Shown in pieces: positions 17,189-25,914 of a stretch of DNA of 64,000 nt; position 1 is the first letter of the stretch, and every line of letters starts with the position of its first letter. Position numbers and translations under genes: made by a program. This DNA comes from CAIWHR01 sp963741355. Lineage in GTDB: Bacteria > Pseudomonadota > Gammaproteobacteria > Burkholderiales > Casimicrobiaceae. Under the pieces are notes generated by a model. It did not search any database and was not told the origin of the DNA. It saw nothing but the letters and a program-made list of their open reading frames with translations. The DNA lies in NCBI GenBank assembly GCA_963741355.1, contig CAVUIG010000023.1:47564-111563 (forward strand), written 5' to 3'.

Positions 17189-17220
17189 CGCCGATCGGCT
17201 CCGCACCGCCGCCGGAGGAC

Positions 17221-19331
17221 ATGCGCGCGGATCCCGACACCGCGCTGCCGCGCCTCCGCGACCTCGCCGCCGCGGCGCTGCGCCATTCCGACAGCGCGCG
17301 GCTCGAGCAGGCGCTGGCCGCGATTCCGGACGAACACGCGCAGTCCGGCCCGGCGCAGGCGTTGCGCGCCGAGCTGTTTCGCCGGCGCGGCCAGGCGGCC
17401 CTGGCGATCCCGCTCTACGCTGACGCGATCGCGCGCTGCCCGGAGCTTCATGCCGCGTATCACGGCGCGGCGCTTGCGCACGTCGCACAGCGCGACCTGT
17501 CCGGTGCGCGCGCGCTGTGGGAGGCGCTGATCGCATGCGATCCGGCCGATGCGACCGCGCGCTACCAGATCGCGCTCGCGTGGCACGACGAAGGCAACCT
17601 CACGGAAGCCGCGCGCTGGTACGAGCGCCAGCTCGAACAGGCGCCGAATTTCTACAAAGCTGCCTTCAACCTCGGCATCGCCCGGATGGACGCAGGCGAT
17701 GCCAACGGCGCGGTGGCCGCCCTCATGCGCGCGGCGCAGATCGACTCGCGGCTTGCGAAAACTTTCATGGCGCTCGGCACGGCGCAACGCCGAGCCGGGG
17801 ACGGCGCGGCCGCGGCCCGCTCGTTCCTGCGCGCGCAGGAGCTCGATCCGGCGACGATTGAGGGGTTTGCGGCGGCCGTGTCGGCGCTGAGCGAAGCCGC
17901 CGAGCTGCCGGCGGCGATCGAGGTCCTCGACCGGGCGATCGTGCGCGAGCCGCGCGACCCGTCGCTGCGCCTCGCGCGGGGCGCGAATCTCGCGGCTCTC
18001 GGCCTGCACGCCGAAGCGCTGGCCGCGTTTCGCGAGACGCTCTCGATCGATCCCGACTGACATGCGAGCTCACAGCGCGCTGCTGCTCGAAATGCAGTAC
18101 GACACCCGGGCGTGTTCGCGCGCGGAGCTCGCCCGCGCGCATTGGGAATGGGCCGATGCGCACGTCGGTCGCGTGCGCAAGGTCGGCAGTGTCGCGCCCG
18201 CGCGAAGCGAAACGGGTGCACGGCTCCGCATCGGCTACCTGTCGCCCCGCTTCGGCAACGGCCCGCTCGCGAACCTGTTCCTCCCGGTGCTCGAGGCGCA
18301 CGATCGCGGGCGTTTCCACGTCACGCTGTATTCCGCCCACGCTTACGACGACGACATCGCAGCAACGCATGCGGCGTTCCGCCGACGCCTGGCGCGACCT
18401 TCCGGCCGATGACGACGCGGCCGCCGCGATGATCGCCGCGGACGGTCTCGACCTCCTCGTCGATCTCGCCGGCCATGCGCCGGGCCATCGGCTCGCCGTG
18501 ATGGCGCGCAAGCCCGCGCCGGTGCAGGCGACCTGGCTCGATTACTTCGACACGACGGGCGTGCCTGAAATCGACTACGTGCTGACCGATCCGGTTCATA
18601 CGCCAGCCTCCGAAGCCGTGCACTTTCGCGAGCGCATCGTCTGGCTGCCCGGGTGCCGCTTCGTCTACCGCCCGATCGTCAAGCCCGAATTGACCGCCGC
18701 GCCGTCGCGCAACTCCGGCAATGTCACGTTCGGCTCGTTCAACCGGCACGCCAAGATCACCGAAGAGGTGCTTGCGGTGTGGCAGGCGGTGCTCGACGCG
18801 GTGCCTGGATCGCGGCTGCAGCTTCGCGCCTCCGCGTATCGCGGGCCGGGCACGGTCGCGTGGCTGCGCGAGCGCTGGGCGGCGGCAGGGATTCCCGTCG
18901 ACCGGATCGACTTCCGCCCCTTCGTGCCGGTCGGCGACGCGATCGCCGCGTATCGCGACATCGACGTCGCGCTCGACCCCTTTCCCTACAATGGCGGCGT
19001 GACGACCTGCGATGCGCTGTCGATGGGCGTTCCCGTGATTGCACTTGCGGGCGACCGGATGATTGCGCGGCAGGGCGCGGCGCTGCTTCGCGCCGCAGGA
19101 CACGCCGAATGGATTGCCGGCACGCCGGACGAATACGTCGCCCATGCCGCCCGCGTCGCGCGGAGCGTGGCGGCGGGCGAGGTCCGCGAGGCGCTGTTCC
19201 GCGAGTTTCCCGACTCGCCGCTGTGCCGCGCGCGCGAATTCGTCGCGGGGCTCGAGCGCGCCTTCGCGATCATGATCGAGACCGGGCCGCGCGGCGGCGA
19301 CGCCCTCGCGCCACTCTCGATCGCCGCATGA
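17221..19331 (+). CDS. TPR / O-GlcNAc-transferase-like (GT41) protein inside the arn operon, frameshifted
   Basis: About 700 aa. The first ~280 residues are TPR repeats (ATARYQIALAWHDEGNLTEA, FYKAAFNLGIARMDAGDANG). A GT41 catalytic region follows: LRIGYLSPRFGNGPLANLFL, LDLLVDLAGHAPGHRLAVMA, GSFNRHAKITEEVLAVWQAV and DPFPYNGGVTTCDALSMGVP. Two single-base shifts, near 18058 (which creates a stop) and near 18390, break it; sense resumes each time. GT41 proteins O-glycosylate Ser/Thr of proteins or act in glycan pathways. It is not part of the known Arn pathway, and its target is unknown. The start is uncertain; a TTG at 17186 overlapping the arnC stop is also possible. Confidence 0.78.
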
Positions 19332-19343
19332 AACGCCGCTGAC

Positions 19344-20303
19344 ATGCCCGGTCCGTCCTCCGGCAACGCCAGCGCCGTCGTCTTCGCGTACCACAACGTC
19401 GGCGTGCGCTGCCTGCTGACGCTTCTTGCGCACGGCGTTCGCGTGCCGCTCGTCGTCACGCACGCAGACTCTCCGGGCGAGACGATCTGGTTCGATTCCG
19501 TCGCGGCCACGGCGGCGGAGCGCGCGATTCCGGTGATCGCACCGGACGACCCTGGCGCGCCCGAGATCGTCCGCCGGATCGCCGCCCTGCAGCCGGACTT
19601 CATCTTCTCGTTCTACTACCGGCGGATGCTGAAGCCGGCGCTGCTCGCGCTTCCCTCGCGCGGGGCGCTCAACATGCACGGCTCGCTGTTGCCTTTCTAT
19701 CGCGGCCGCGCGCCCGTCAACTGGGCGGTGCTGCACGGTGAACGCACGACCGGCGCGACGCTTCACTACATGGCCGAGAAGCCGGACAGCGGCGACATCG
19801 TCGCGCAGGCCGCCGTACCGATCCTTCCCGACGACACGGCGCGCGAAGTGTTCGACAAGGTCACCGTCGCCGCGGAAACGACGCTCGACGCCGTGCTGCC
19901 GGCGCTCCTCGCCGGCACGGCGCCGCGCCACCCGCAGGATCTCCGCGCCGGAAGTTACTTCGGAGGCCGCGGTCCGGACGACGGCATCATCGACTGGAAC
20001 AAGGACGCCGCGGCCATCCACAATCTGGCGCGCGCGGTCGCGCCGCCGTTCCCGGGCGCGTTCACCTCGGTCGGCGGGCATCGCGCCCGCGTGCTGCGCA
20101 CGCGAATCGTCGATGCGACCGCCGCCCCGACCCTCGCGCCATCGCTGTCGCTCCACGACGGAACCCTGATCGCGCACTGCGGCGGCGGCGGCCGGCTCGC
20201 GATCCTGGCGCTGGAAATCGACGGCCAGGCGGTCGACGCGGCGCAGTTCGCGCAGCGCTTCGGAGCGGCGCCGGTCGCGCTGGGCAACGCCGCCGTCCGC
20301 TGA
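19344..20303 (+). CDS. UDP-L-Ara4N formyltransferase (ArnA N-terminal domain as separate protein)
   Basis: A 319-aa protein of the methionyl-tRNA-formyltransferase fold that formylates UDP-Ara4N with 10-formyl-THF. The catalytic Asn-x-His is in GALNMHGSLLPFYRGRAPVN and the Asp in EKPDSGDIVAQ. In E. coli this is the N-terminal half of bifunctional ArnA; here it stands alone, with the dehydrogenase half encoded 157 bp downstream. It is intact and starts 12 bp after the GT41 gene. Confidence 0.87.
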   Translation: MPGPSSGNASAVVFAYHNVGVRCLLTLLAHGVRVPLVVTHADSPGETIWFDSVAATAAERAIPVIAPDDPGAPEIVRRIAALQPDFIFSFYYRRMLKPALLALPSRGALNMHGSLLPFYRGRAPVNWAVLHGERTTGATLHYMAEKPDSGDIVAQAAVPILPDDTAREVFDKVTVAAETTLDAVLPALLAGTAPRHPQDLRAGSYFGGRGPDDGIIDWNKDAAAIHNLARAVAPPFPGAFTSVGGHRARVLRTRIVDATAAPTLAPSLSLHDGTLIAHCGGGGRLAILALEIDGQAVDAAQFAQRFGAAPVALGNAAVR

Positions 20304-20332
20304 CGCGCTCGCGGCCCGCCGGAGGCGCCACG

Positions 20333-20338
20333 TATAAT
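20333..20338 (+). promoter_or_regulatory. Candidate internal promoter (-10 TATAAT)
   Basis: A perfect TATAAT stands in the 157-bp gap between the two ArnA-domain genes, 123 bp before the dehydrogenase ATG. No good -35 is visible. It may give extra expression of the dehydrogenase and ArnD. Confidence 0.4.
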
Positions 20339-20460
20339 CCGTGCTCCCGCGGCGCCCGAAAAGCGAAAAAGGGATGCGGCCCGGCTTTCGGACCGCCGAT
20401 GACCGGTCGCCGCCGCGCACACAAAAATCGAGCCTGACCGCTCCTCCCGAGCCCGTCCCA

Positions 20461-21511
20461 TGTCCACGCGCAAGATCCTGATCCTCGGCGTCAATGGCTT
20501 CATCGGCCATCATCTCTCCCGTCGCATCCTGGACGACACGGACTGGGAGATCCACGGGATGGACATGCAGTCGGACCGCATCAGCGAGCTCCTGCCCGAA
20601 GCCCGGTTCCACTTCTTCGAAGGCGACATCACGATCAACAAGGAGTGGATCGAGTACCACATCAAGAAGTGCGATACCGTCCTGCCGCTGGTGGCAATCG
20701 CCACGCCGGCCACTTACGTGCGCGACCCGCTGCACGTCTTCGAGCTCGACTTCGAGGCGAATCTGCCGATCGTGCGGGCGTGCGTCCGCCATGGCCGGCG
20801 CATCGTGTTCCCGTCGACGTCCGAGGTCTACGGCATGTGCCGCGACGACGAGTTCGACTCGGAAAATTCGGAGCTCGTGCTGGGCCCCATCAACAAGCCG
20901 CGCTGGATCTACTCGTGCGCGAAGCAGCTGATGGACCGCGTGATCCACGCGCTACGGCATGCAGGAAGGGCTCGACTACACGCTGTTCCGGCCGTTCAAC
21001 TGGATCGGCGCCGGGCTCGACTCGATCAACACGCCGAAGGAAGGCAGCTCGCGCGTGATCACGCAGTTCCTCGGTCACATCGTCCGCGGCGAGCCGATCC
21101 AGCTGGTCGACGGCGGCACGCAGAAGCGCGCGTTCACCTACATCGACGACGGCACCGCCGCGCTGATGAAGATCATCGCCAATCAAGGCCGGGATCGCGA
21201 CCGGCAAGATCTACAACATCGGCAACCCGCGCAACAATTTCTCGGTGCGCGAGCTCGCGCGGATGATGCTCGACCTCGCGATGAAATACCCCGAATACCG
21301 CGACAGCGCCGCGCGCGTGAAGATCGTCGAGACCACCGCCGCCGATTACTACGGCAAGGGCTACCAGGACGTGCAGAACCGCGTGCCGAAGATCGACAAC
21401 ACGTGCGCCGAGCTCGACTGGAAGCCGGTCGTGCCGATGGACGAGGCCCTCACGCGCATCTTCGACGCGTACCGGGGCCACGTCGCCGACGCGCGCAGGC
21501 TCGTCGAATGA
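20461..21511 (+). CDS. UDP-glucuronate decarboxylase/dehydrogenase (ArnA C-terminal domain), frameshifted
   Basis: About 350 aa, an NAD-dependent SDR enzyme that oxidatively decarboxylates UDP-GlcA to UDP-L-Ara4O. It shows the Rossmann motif ILGVNGFIGHHL, the STSEVYGMCRDDEF catalytic Ser-Glu region, the IYSCAKQLMDRVI Tyr-x3-Lys, and the decarboxylase-loop Arg in QDVQNRVPKIDN. Two indels, near 20953 and 21187, split it into three frames. It is the second half of a split ArnA. The stop TGA at 21509-21511 abuts a repeat-rich spacer before ArnD. Confidence 0.86.
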
Positions 21512-21722
21512 GCGAGCAGGGCGAAGCCCAGGACGCCTGCGCGAGCAGGGCGAAGCCAAGGCCCGAAGGGCGCGTCTGCGAGCGCGGGTGGCGGCCGACA
21601 CGTAGCGGCGGCGGAATTTCGCAAAGCGAGCGGAGGCCGCACCGCAGGGCGCGTCTGCGAGCGATTGAGCGCGGCCGACTCGCCGTCGCCTCGCGTACCG
21701 ACTACCCAGCGGAGGCCGCGGC
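21512..21722. repeat. Imperfect repeat-rich spacer between ArnA-dehydrogenase and arnD
   Basis: The spacer contains GAGCAGGGCGAAGCC twice (near 21516 and 21544) and GGGCGCGTCTGCGAGCG twice (near 21568 and 21646). An open frame of about 70 codons from ATG 21508 crosses it, but its composition is only repeat translation, so no gene is called. Confidence 0.55.
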
Positions 21723-22679
21723 GTGACGGCGCCGCCGGCCTCGCCGATGCGGCTCGCGCTCAAGATCGATGTCGACACGCTGCGCGGGACGCGCGAAGGC
21801 GTCGCCAATCTCGTCGCCCTCCTCGGGAAACACGGCGCCGGCGCGACATTCCTGTTCTCGCTCGGCCCCGATCACACCGGACGCGCGATCCGGCGCGTGC
21901 TGCGCCGCGGCTTCGTGGGCAAGGTGCGGCGCACGTCGGTCGTCAAGCACTACGGCGTGAAGACGCTGCTCTACGGAACGTTGCTCCCGGGACCCGACAT
22001 CGGCCGGCGCGCCGCCGACGTGATGCGCAATGTGCGCGACGAGGGCTTCGAGGTCGGCATCCATTGCTGGGACCACGTGCGCTGGCAGGACGGCCTCGCC
22101 CGCGCCGACGCCGCATGGACCCGCGCCGAGATGGAGCGCGCCTGCGCCCGCTTCACCGACATATTCAAGACGCCGCCGCTCACGCACGGGGCGGCCGGCT
22201 GGCAGATGAACGTTGAGGCGCTGCGCCTCACGCAGCGCCTCGGCTTCGAATACTGCTCCGACGGGCGCGGCACGCATCCGCACCTGCCCGTCTGGAACGC
22301 CGAGCTGATCCGCTGCCCCCAGTTGCCGACCACGCTGCCCACGCTCGACGAGCTGATCGGCGTCGGCGCGGTCACCGCCGACAATGTCGCCGCGCACCTG
22401 CTCGAGCGGACCCGGGAACCCGTCGCGGCGGGCCATGTCTTCACACTGCACGCGGAGCTCGAGGGCATGCGCTTCGCGCCCCTGTTCGAGCAGCTCCTCG
22501 CCGGCTGGAAGGCGCAGGGCTACGCGCTCTGCTCGACACGCGCGCTGTACGATACGCTCCAGCCGATGGCGCTCCCGCGATGCGAAGCCCGCGAGGGCAC
22601 GGTCCCGGGGCGCAGCGGCACCCTGCTCGTCCAGGGCGATGAGTTCCTGGGCGACGTCGACCTCGCGCAGGCCGCGTGA
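21723..22679 (+). CDS. arnD: ArnD-like 4-deoxy-4-formamido-L-arabinose-phosphoundecaprenol deformylase
   Basis: A 318-aa polysaccharide-deacetylase-fold enzyme that removes formyl from undecaprenyl-P-Ara4FN. Characteristic ArnD features are LKIDVDTLRGTREGVANLVA, FSLGPDHTGRAIRRVLRRGF, GIHCWDHVRWQD (metal-site region), and FTLHAELEGM. GTG 21723 has GGAGG at a good distance; ATG 21747 is the alternative and starts closer to the conserved core. It closes the arn operon. Confidence 0.88.
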   Translation: MTAPPASPMRLALKIDVDTLRGTREGVANLVALLGKHGAGATFLFSLGPDHTGRAIRRVLRRGFVGKVRRTSVVKHYGVKTLLYGTLLPGPDIGRRAADVMRNVRDEGFEVGIHCWDHVRWQDGLARADAAWTRAEMERACARFTDIFKTPPLTHGAAGWQMNVEALRLTQRLGFEYCSDGRGTHPHLPVWNAELIRCPQLPTTLPTLDELIGVGAVTADNVAAHLLERTREPVAAGHVFTLHAELEGMRFAPLFEQLLAGWKAQGYALCSTRALYDTLQPMALPRCEAREGTVPGRSGTLLVQGDEFLGDVDLAQAA

Positions 22680-22825
22680 GCGTCGAGATGTTGTATCTTT
22701 GCTGCGGGCCGGCGCGGGCGCAATCCGTGGCCGCCATGTGCCTCGTTCGCCGCGCAGCAGATCGACAGGACCATTGATTCCGCATTGGCGTTCCTCCCTT
22801 CTTCCAATCGAAACGCGAGCCCGCG

Positions 22826-23281
22826 ATGCCAACGACCAAGGTCACCGATTTCACCGCCGCCGCGACCGGCGGCAAGGACTTCACGCTGTCGGATCACGCC
22901 GGGCACCCGGTAGTCCTCTATTTCTATCCGAAGGACAACACACCGGGCTGCACCGTCGAAGGCGCCGACTTCCGCGACCGGCACAAGCAGTTCGCGAAGC
23001 TGGGCGCGGTAATCGCCGGGGTGTCGCGCGACAGCCTCAAGTCGCACGAGGGATTCAAAGCGAAGATGCAATTTCCGTTCGAGCTCATATCGGACGCCGA
23101 TGAGGCGCTGTGCACGCAGTTCGGCGTCATCAAGATGAAGAACATGTACGGCAAGAAGGTGCGCGGGATCGAGCGCAGCACGTTCCTCGTCGACGCCAAG
23201 GGCAGGCTCGCGAAGGAGTGGCGCGGCGTCAAGGTGCCCGGTCACGTGGACGAGGTCCTGGCGGCGGTCAAGGCTCTTTGA
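22826..23281 (+). CDS. PrxQ/Bcp-type peroxiredoxin
   Basis: This 151-aa thiol peroxidase reduces peroxides using a thioredoxin-like donor. The peroxidatic Cys42 lies in YFYPKDNTPGCTVEGADFRD. The usual resolving Cys five residues later is Ala47, so this is not the standard atypical 2-Cys form; the only other Cys, Cys96, is in DEALCTQFGV. It is separate from the arn operon, 146 bp after it. Confidence 0.9.
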   Translation: MPTTKVTDFTAAATGGKDFTLSDHAGHPVVLYFYPKDNTPGCTVEGADFRDRHKQFAKLGAVIAGVSRDSLKSHEGFKAKMQFPFELISDADEALCTQFGVIKMKNMYGKKVRGIERSTFLVDAKGRLAKEWRGVKVPGHVDEVLAAVKAL

Positions 23282-23365
23282 AGCGCCAGGATGTTCATTC
23301 GGGCACGCCCAGACGTGGCGCACGCGGGGCGCAAGTTCGAAGCCGATACGCCGCCGCAAACGAAA

Positions 23366-23386
23366 ACCCCGCCGTGCGGGCGGGGT
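23366..23386 (-). terminator. Intrinsic terminator after the small membrane-protein gene
   Basis: ACCCCGCC / GGCGGGGT with 5-nt loop; read on the minus strand it is followed by TTTTCG. It lies between the converging peroxiredoxin and small-protein genes. Confidence 0.65.
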
Positions 23387-23405
23387 CTGTCGGTGCGACG
23401 CGATC

Positions 23406-23579
23406 TCACCAACTGATCGAAGTGACCGTGCCGTCCTGATACGGGATCATGCGCTGTTGTTCGCGGCGCGCAGCGCGGTCCTGGTCGCCGGCCATTTTCA
23501 TCAGGATCATCACGAACAGGATGCCAAGGCCCCATGCGACCAATCCCAGCACGATCCAATCGAAGTACTCGGCGTTCAT
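23406..23579 (-). CDS. Small inner-membrane protein (57 aa), unknown function
   Basis: It begins MNAEYFDWIVLGLVAWGLGI, followed by a hydrophobic helix, then a charged tail with DQDRAARREQQRMIPYQDG. ATG 23579 is preceded by GGGGAGG. A terminator follows. I recognise no family; the single N-out or N-in helix and short cytoplasmic tail suggest a small accessory membrane protein. Confidence 0.6.
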   Translation of the reverse strand: MNAEYFDWIVLGLVAWGLGILFVMILMKMAGDQDRAARREQQRMIPYQDGTVTSISW

Positions 23580-24214
23580 GCGCGCCTCCCCTTGATCCAA
23601 CGATGGCGCATTTTGACTGCGACCCATGGTCGCAGGTTTGTCGCACATCAACAAATAAACCCCTAATGACAATGTGGGAAATGGACGCCTTCAAATCGGC
23701 GCTCGGCTGGCGCGCCGCCGCATTTTGATCAATTCGCGACGACTTGTCGCCGGGTGACAATCTGCAGGTGTGAAAACGAATCCGGCCGCGCTGCCGCTTG
23801 CCCGAACGATGCCAGCGCGACCCCGTTTCCAAGCGCGAGGCCCGGGTGTGCGATCTGGCACTCCGACCGCACCGGCAGCGCCGGCGCGTGTCATGGTAGA
23901 CGACCGCACACCAAACTCCGCACATCCCGCCCGGCACGCCCGTCGGCACGGCAGCACGACGCCCAATGCGGGTGCCGCAGCTGCAGGGCGACAACCCGCC
24001 GTGCGCGGGAGGGCGCAATCGGTGCGCAGGCCTGTCGCGCGGCATGAAGCGCCGATCTCGCATGGGATTCGGTACCGGCTGTCCCCTTTGCACCACAACA
24101 GGTGGCGGAATCGCGCGCGGCCAGCGCTACTGCTTGTGTTCGGCGGCGGGCGCGGGCTAGGATTCCCTTAGGCAGTTCACCGATCCACGCCACGCGTCGT
24201 TGCCAAGGAGGCCC
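23580..24214. other. Non-coding stretch between the small membrane-protein gene and phoH
   Basis: About 635 bp. The part at 23640-23690 is AT-richer and probably holds the promoter for the minus-strand small protein. Frames of 130-135 codons exist on both strands but lack any family motif, codon character or Shine-Dalgarno. Apart from a phoH promoter candidate I see nothing supportable. Confidence 0.5.
24134..24163 (+). promoter_or_regulatory. Candidate promoter of phoH
   Basis: TTGTGT, 18 nt, TAGGAT, ending 52 bp before ATG 24215. TAGGAT is also the -10 of a small-protein unit in this window. Confidence 0.4.
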
Positions 24215-25699
24215 ATGGTCGAGCGCAAGATCCGCCCCACCCCGCTCACCCTCGTTGCCCGCAAGACCCCCAGACCCACCGGCAAGCAAGGCCCCGCCAC
24301 CCGCCTCCAGCTGCCCAGCAAGCTCTTCGTGCTCGACACCAACGTGTTGATGCACGATCCCACGAGCCTGTTCCGCTTCGAAGAGCACGACATCTACCTG
24401 CCGATCCTCACGCTCGAGGAGCTCGACAACAACAAGAAAGGCGTCAGCGAAGTCGCGCGCAACGCGCGCCAGGCGTCGCGCTTCCTCGACGAGCTCGTCA
24501 CCGCGATGCCGAACGGCATCGCCGAAGGCATTTCGCTCGCGGAGAAATCCGGCGGCGCCGCCACCGGCAAGCTCTACCTGCAGACCGAAGTCATCACGAC
24601 GGTGCTGCCCTCTTCGCTCGCCAACGGCAAGGCGGACAACCAGATCCTCGCGGTGGTGATGCACCTCGCGCACCTGCATCCGAAGCGGCAGGTGATCCTG
24701 GTCAGCAAGGACATCAACATGCGGATCAAGGCGCGCGCGCTGGGGATCGCCGCCGAGGACTACTTCAACGACAAGGTGCTGGAGGACACCGAGCTCCTCT
24801 ACACCGGCACGCGCGAGCTGCCGGCCGACTTCTGGGACCGGCACGGCAAGGCGATCGAATCGTGGCAGCACGGCGGGCACACCTACTACCGGCTGTCGGG
24901 CCCGCTGGTGCCCTCGCTCCTGGTCAACGAGTTCCTCTACCGCGAGACGGCCGGCGAGGCGCCGCTCTTCGCGCAGGTCAAGGAGATCACCGGCAAGACC
25001 GCGGTGCTGCAGACGCTCAAGGACTACACGCACCAGAAGAACAACGTCTGGGGAATCACCGCGCGCAACCGGGAGCAGAACTTCGCGCTCAACATCCTGA
25101 TGAACCCCGAGATCGACTTCGTGACGCTGCTGGGTCAGGCGGGCAGCGGCAAGACGCTGCTGACGCTCGCCTCCGCGCTGATGCTGACGCTCGAGTTCAA
25201 GGTGTACTCGGAGATCATCATGACGCGGGTGACGGTGCCCGTCGGCGAGGACATCGGCTTCCTGCCCGGCACCGAGGAGGAGAAGATGAACCCCTGGATG
25301 GGCGCGCTCGAGGACAACCTCGACGTTCTCAACAAGACCGACGACGAGGCCGGAGAATGGGGCCGCGCCGCGACGCGGGACCTCATCCGCTCGCGGATCA
25401 AGGTGAAGAGCCTGAACTTCATGCGCGGGCGCACGTTCATCAACAAGTTCCTCATCATCGACGAGGCGCAGAACCTGACGCCGAAGCAGATGAAGACGCT
25501 GGTGACGCGCGCCGGCCCCGGCACCAAGGTCGTGTGCCTCGGCAACATCTCGCAGATCGACACGCCGTACCTCACCGAAGGCAGCTCGGGCATCACGTAT
25601 GTCGTCGATCGCTTCAAGGGATGGCCGCATTCCGGCCACGTGACGCTGCAGCGCGGCGAGCGCTCGCGGCTCGCCGACCATGCCGCGGAGATCCTCTAG
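24215..25699 (+). CDS. PIN domain / PhoH-type ATPase fusion protein
   Basis: A 494-aa intact protein. The N-terminal PIN nuclease-like domain has acidic positions in KLFVLDTNVLMHDP, LTLEELDNNK and KADNQILAVV. The C-terminal PhoH ATPase has Walker A GQAGSGKTLLTLAS and Walker B FLIIDEAQNLTPKQMK. PIN-PhoH proteins are proposed RNA-unwinding ribonucleases. ATG 24215 has AAGGAGG six bases upstream. A near-identical fragment of its middle part lies at 34755-35043. Confidence 0.92.
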   Translation: MVERKIRPTPLTLVARKTPRPTGKQGPATRLQLPSKLFVLDTNVLMHDPTSLFRFEEHDIYLPILTLEELDNNKKGVSEVARNARQASRFLDELVTAMPNGIAEGISLAEKSGGAATGKLYLQTEVITTVLPSSLANGKADNQILAVVMHLAHLHPKRQVILVSKDINMRIKARALGIAAEDYFNDKVLEDTELLYTGTRELPADFWDRHGKAIESWQHGGHTYYRLSGPLVPSLLVNEFLYRETAGEAPLFAQVKEITGKTAVLQTLKDYTHQKNNVWGITARNREQNFALNILMNPEIDFVTLLGQAGSGKTLLTLASALMLTLEFKVYSEIIMTRVTVPVGEDIGFLPGTEEEKMNPWMGALEDNLDVLNKTDDEAGEWGRAATRDLIRSRIKVKSLNFMRGRTFINKFLIIDEAQNLTPKQMKTLVTRAGPGTKVVCLGNISQIDTPYLTEGSSGITYVVDRFKGWPHSGHVTLQRGERSRLADHAAEIL

Positions 25700-25850
25700 A
25701 CGGAGCGCGACGTGCCTTCCGGCGCGACGGCGTCTTCAGGCAGTCGAGTGTTCGCCGCGCCTCGGCTTTCGTTCCGCCGCGCCGGTCGCATGAAGGCCGG
25801 ACCCGCCGGAAACGCGAATTTTCCGCGCCGGCGAACCTGATTCTTCCCAA

Positions 25851-25879
25851 TTGGCGGCCTCCCGCCGCCGGCGTAGAGT
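25851..25879 (+). promoter_or_regulatory. Candidate promoter of the cyclase-ATPase gene
   Basis: TTGGCG, 17 nt, TAGAGT, 36 bp upstream of GTG 25915. Confidence 0.35.
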
Positions 25880-25914
25880 ATCGACGTACCACGTGCGACT
25901 CTCAGGAGCTTGGC

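Noticed and set aside
21508..21726. A 72-codon frame overlapping the ArnA-dehydrogenase stop and arnD start
   Set aside because: Its sequence is only translated repeats with no Shine-Dalgarno; treated as spacer.
23691..24171. Frames of about 135 codons on both strands before phoH
   Set aside because: No motif, no Shine-Dalgarno, Arg/Ala/Pro composition expected by chance at this GC content.
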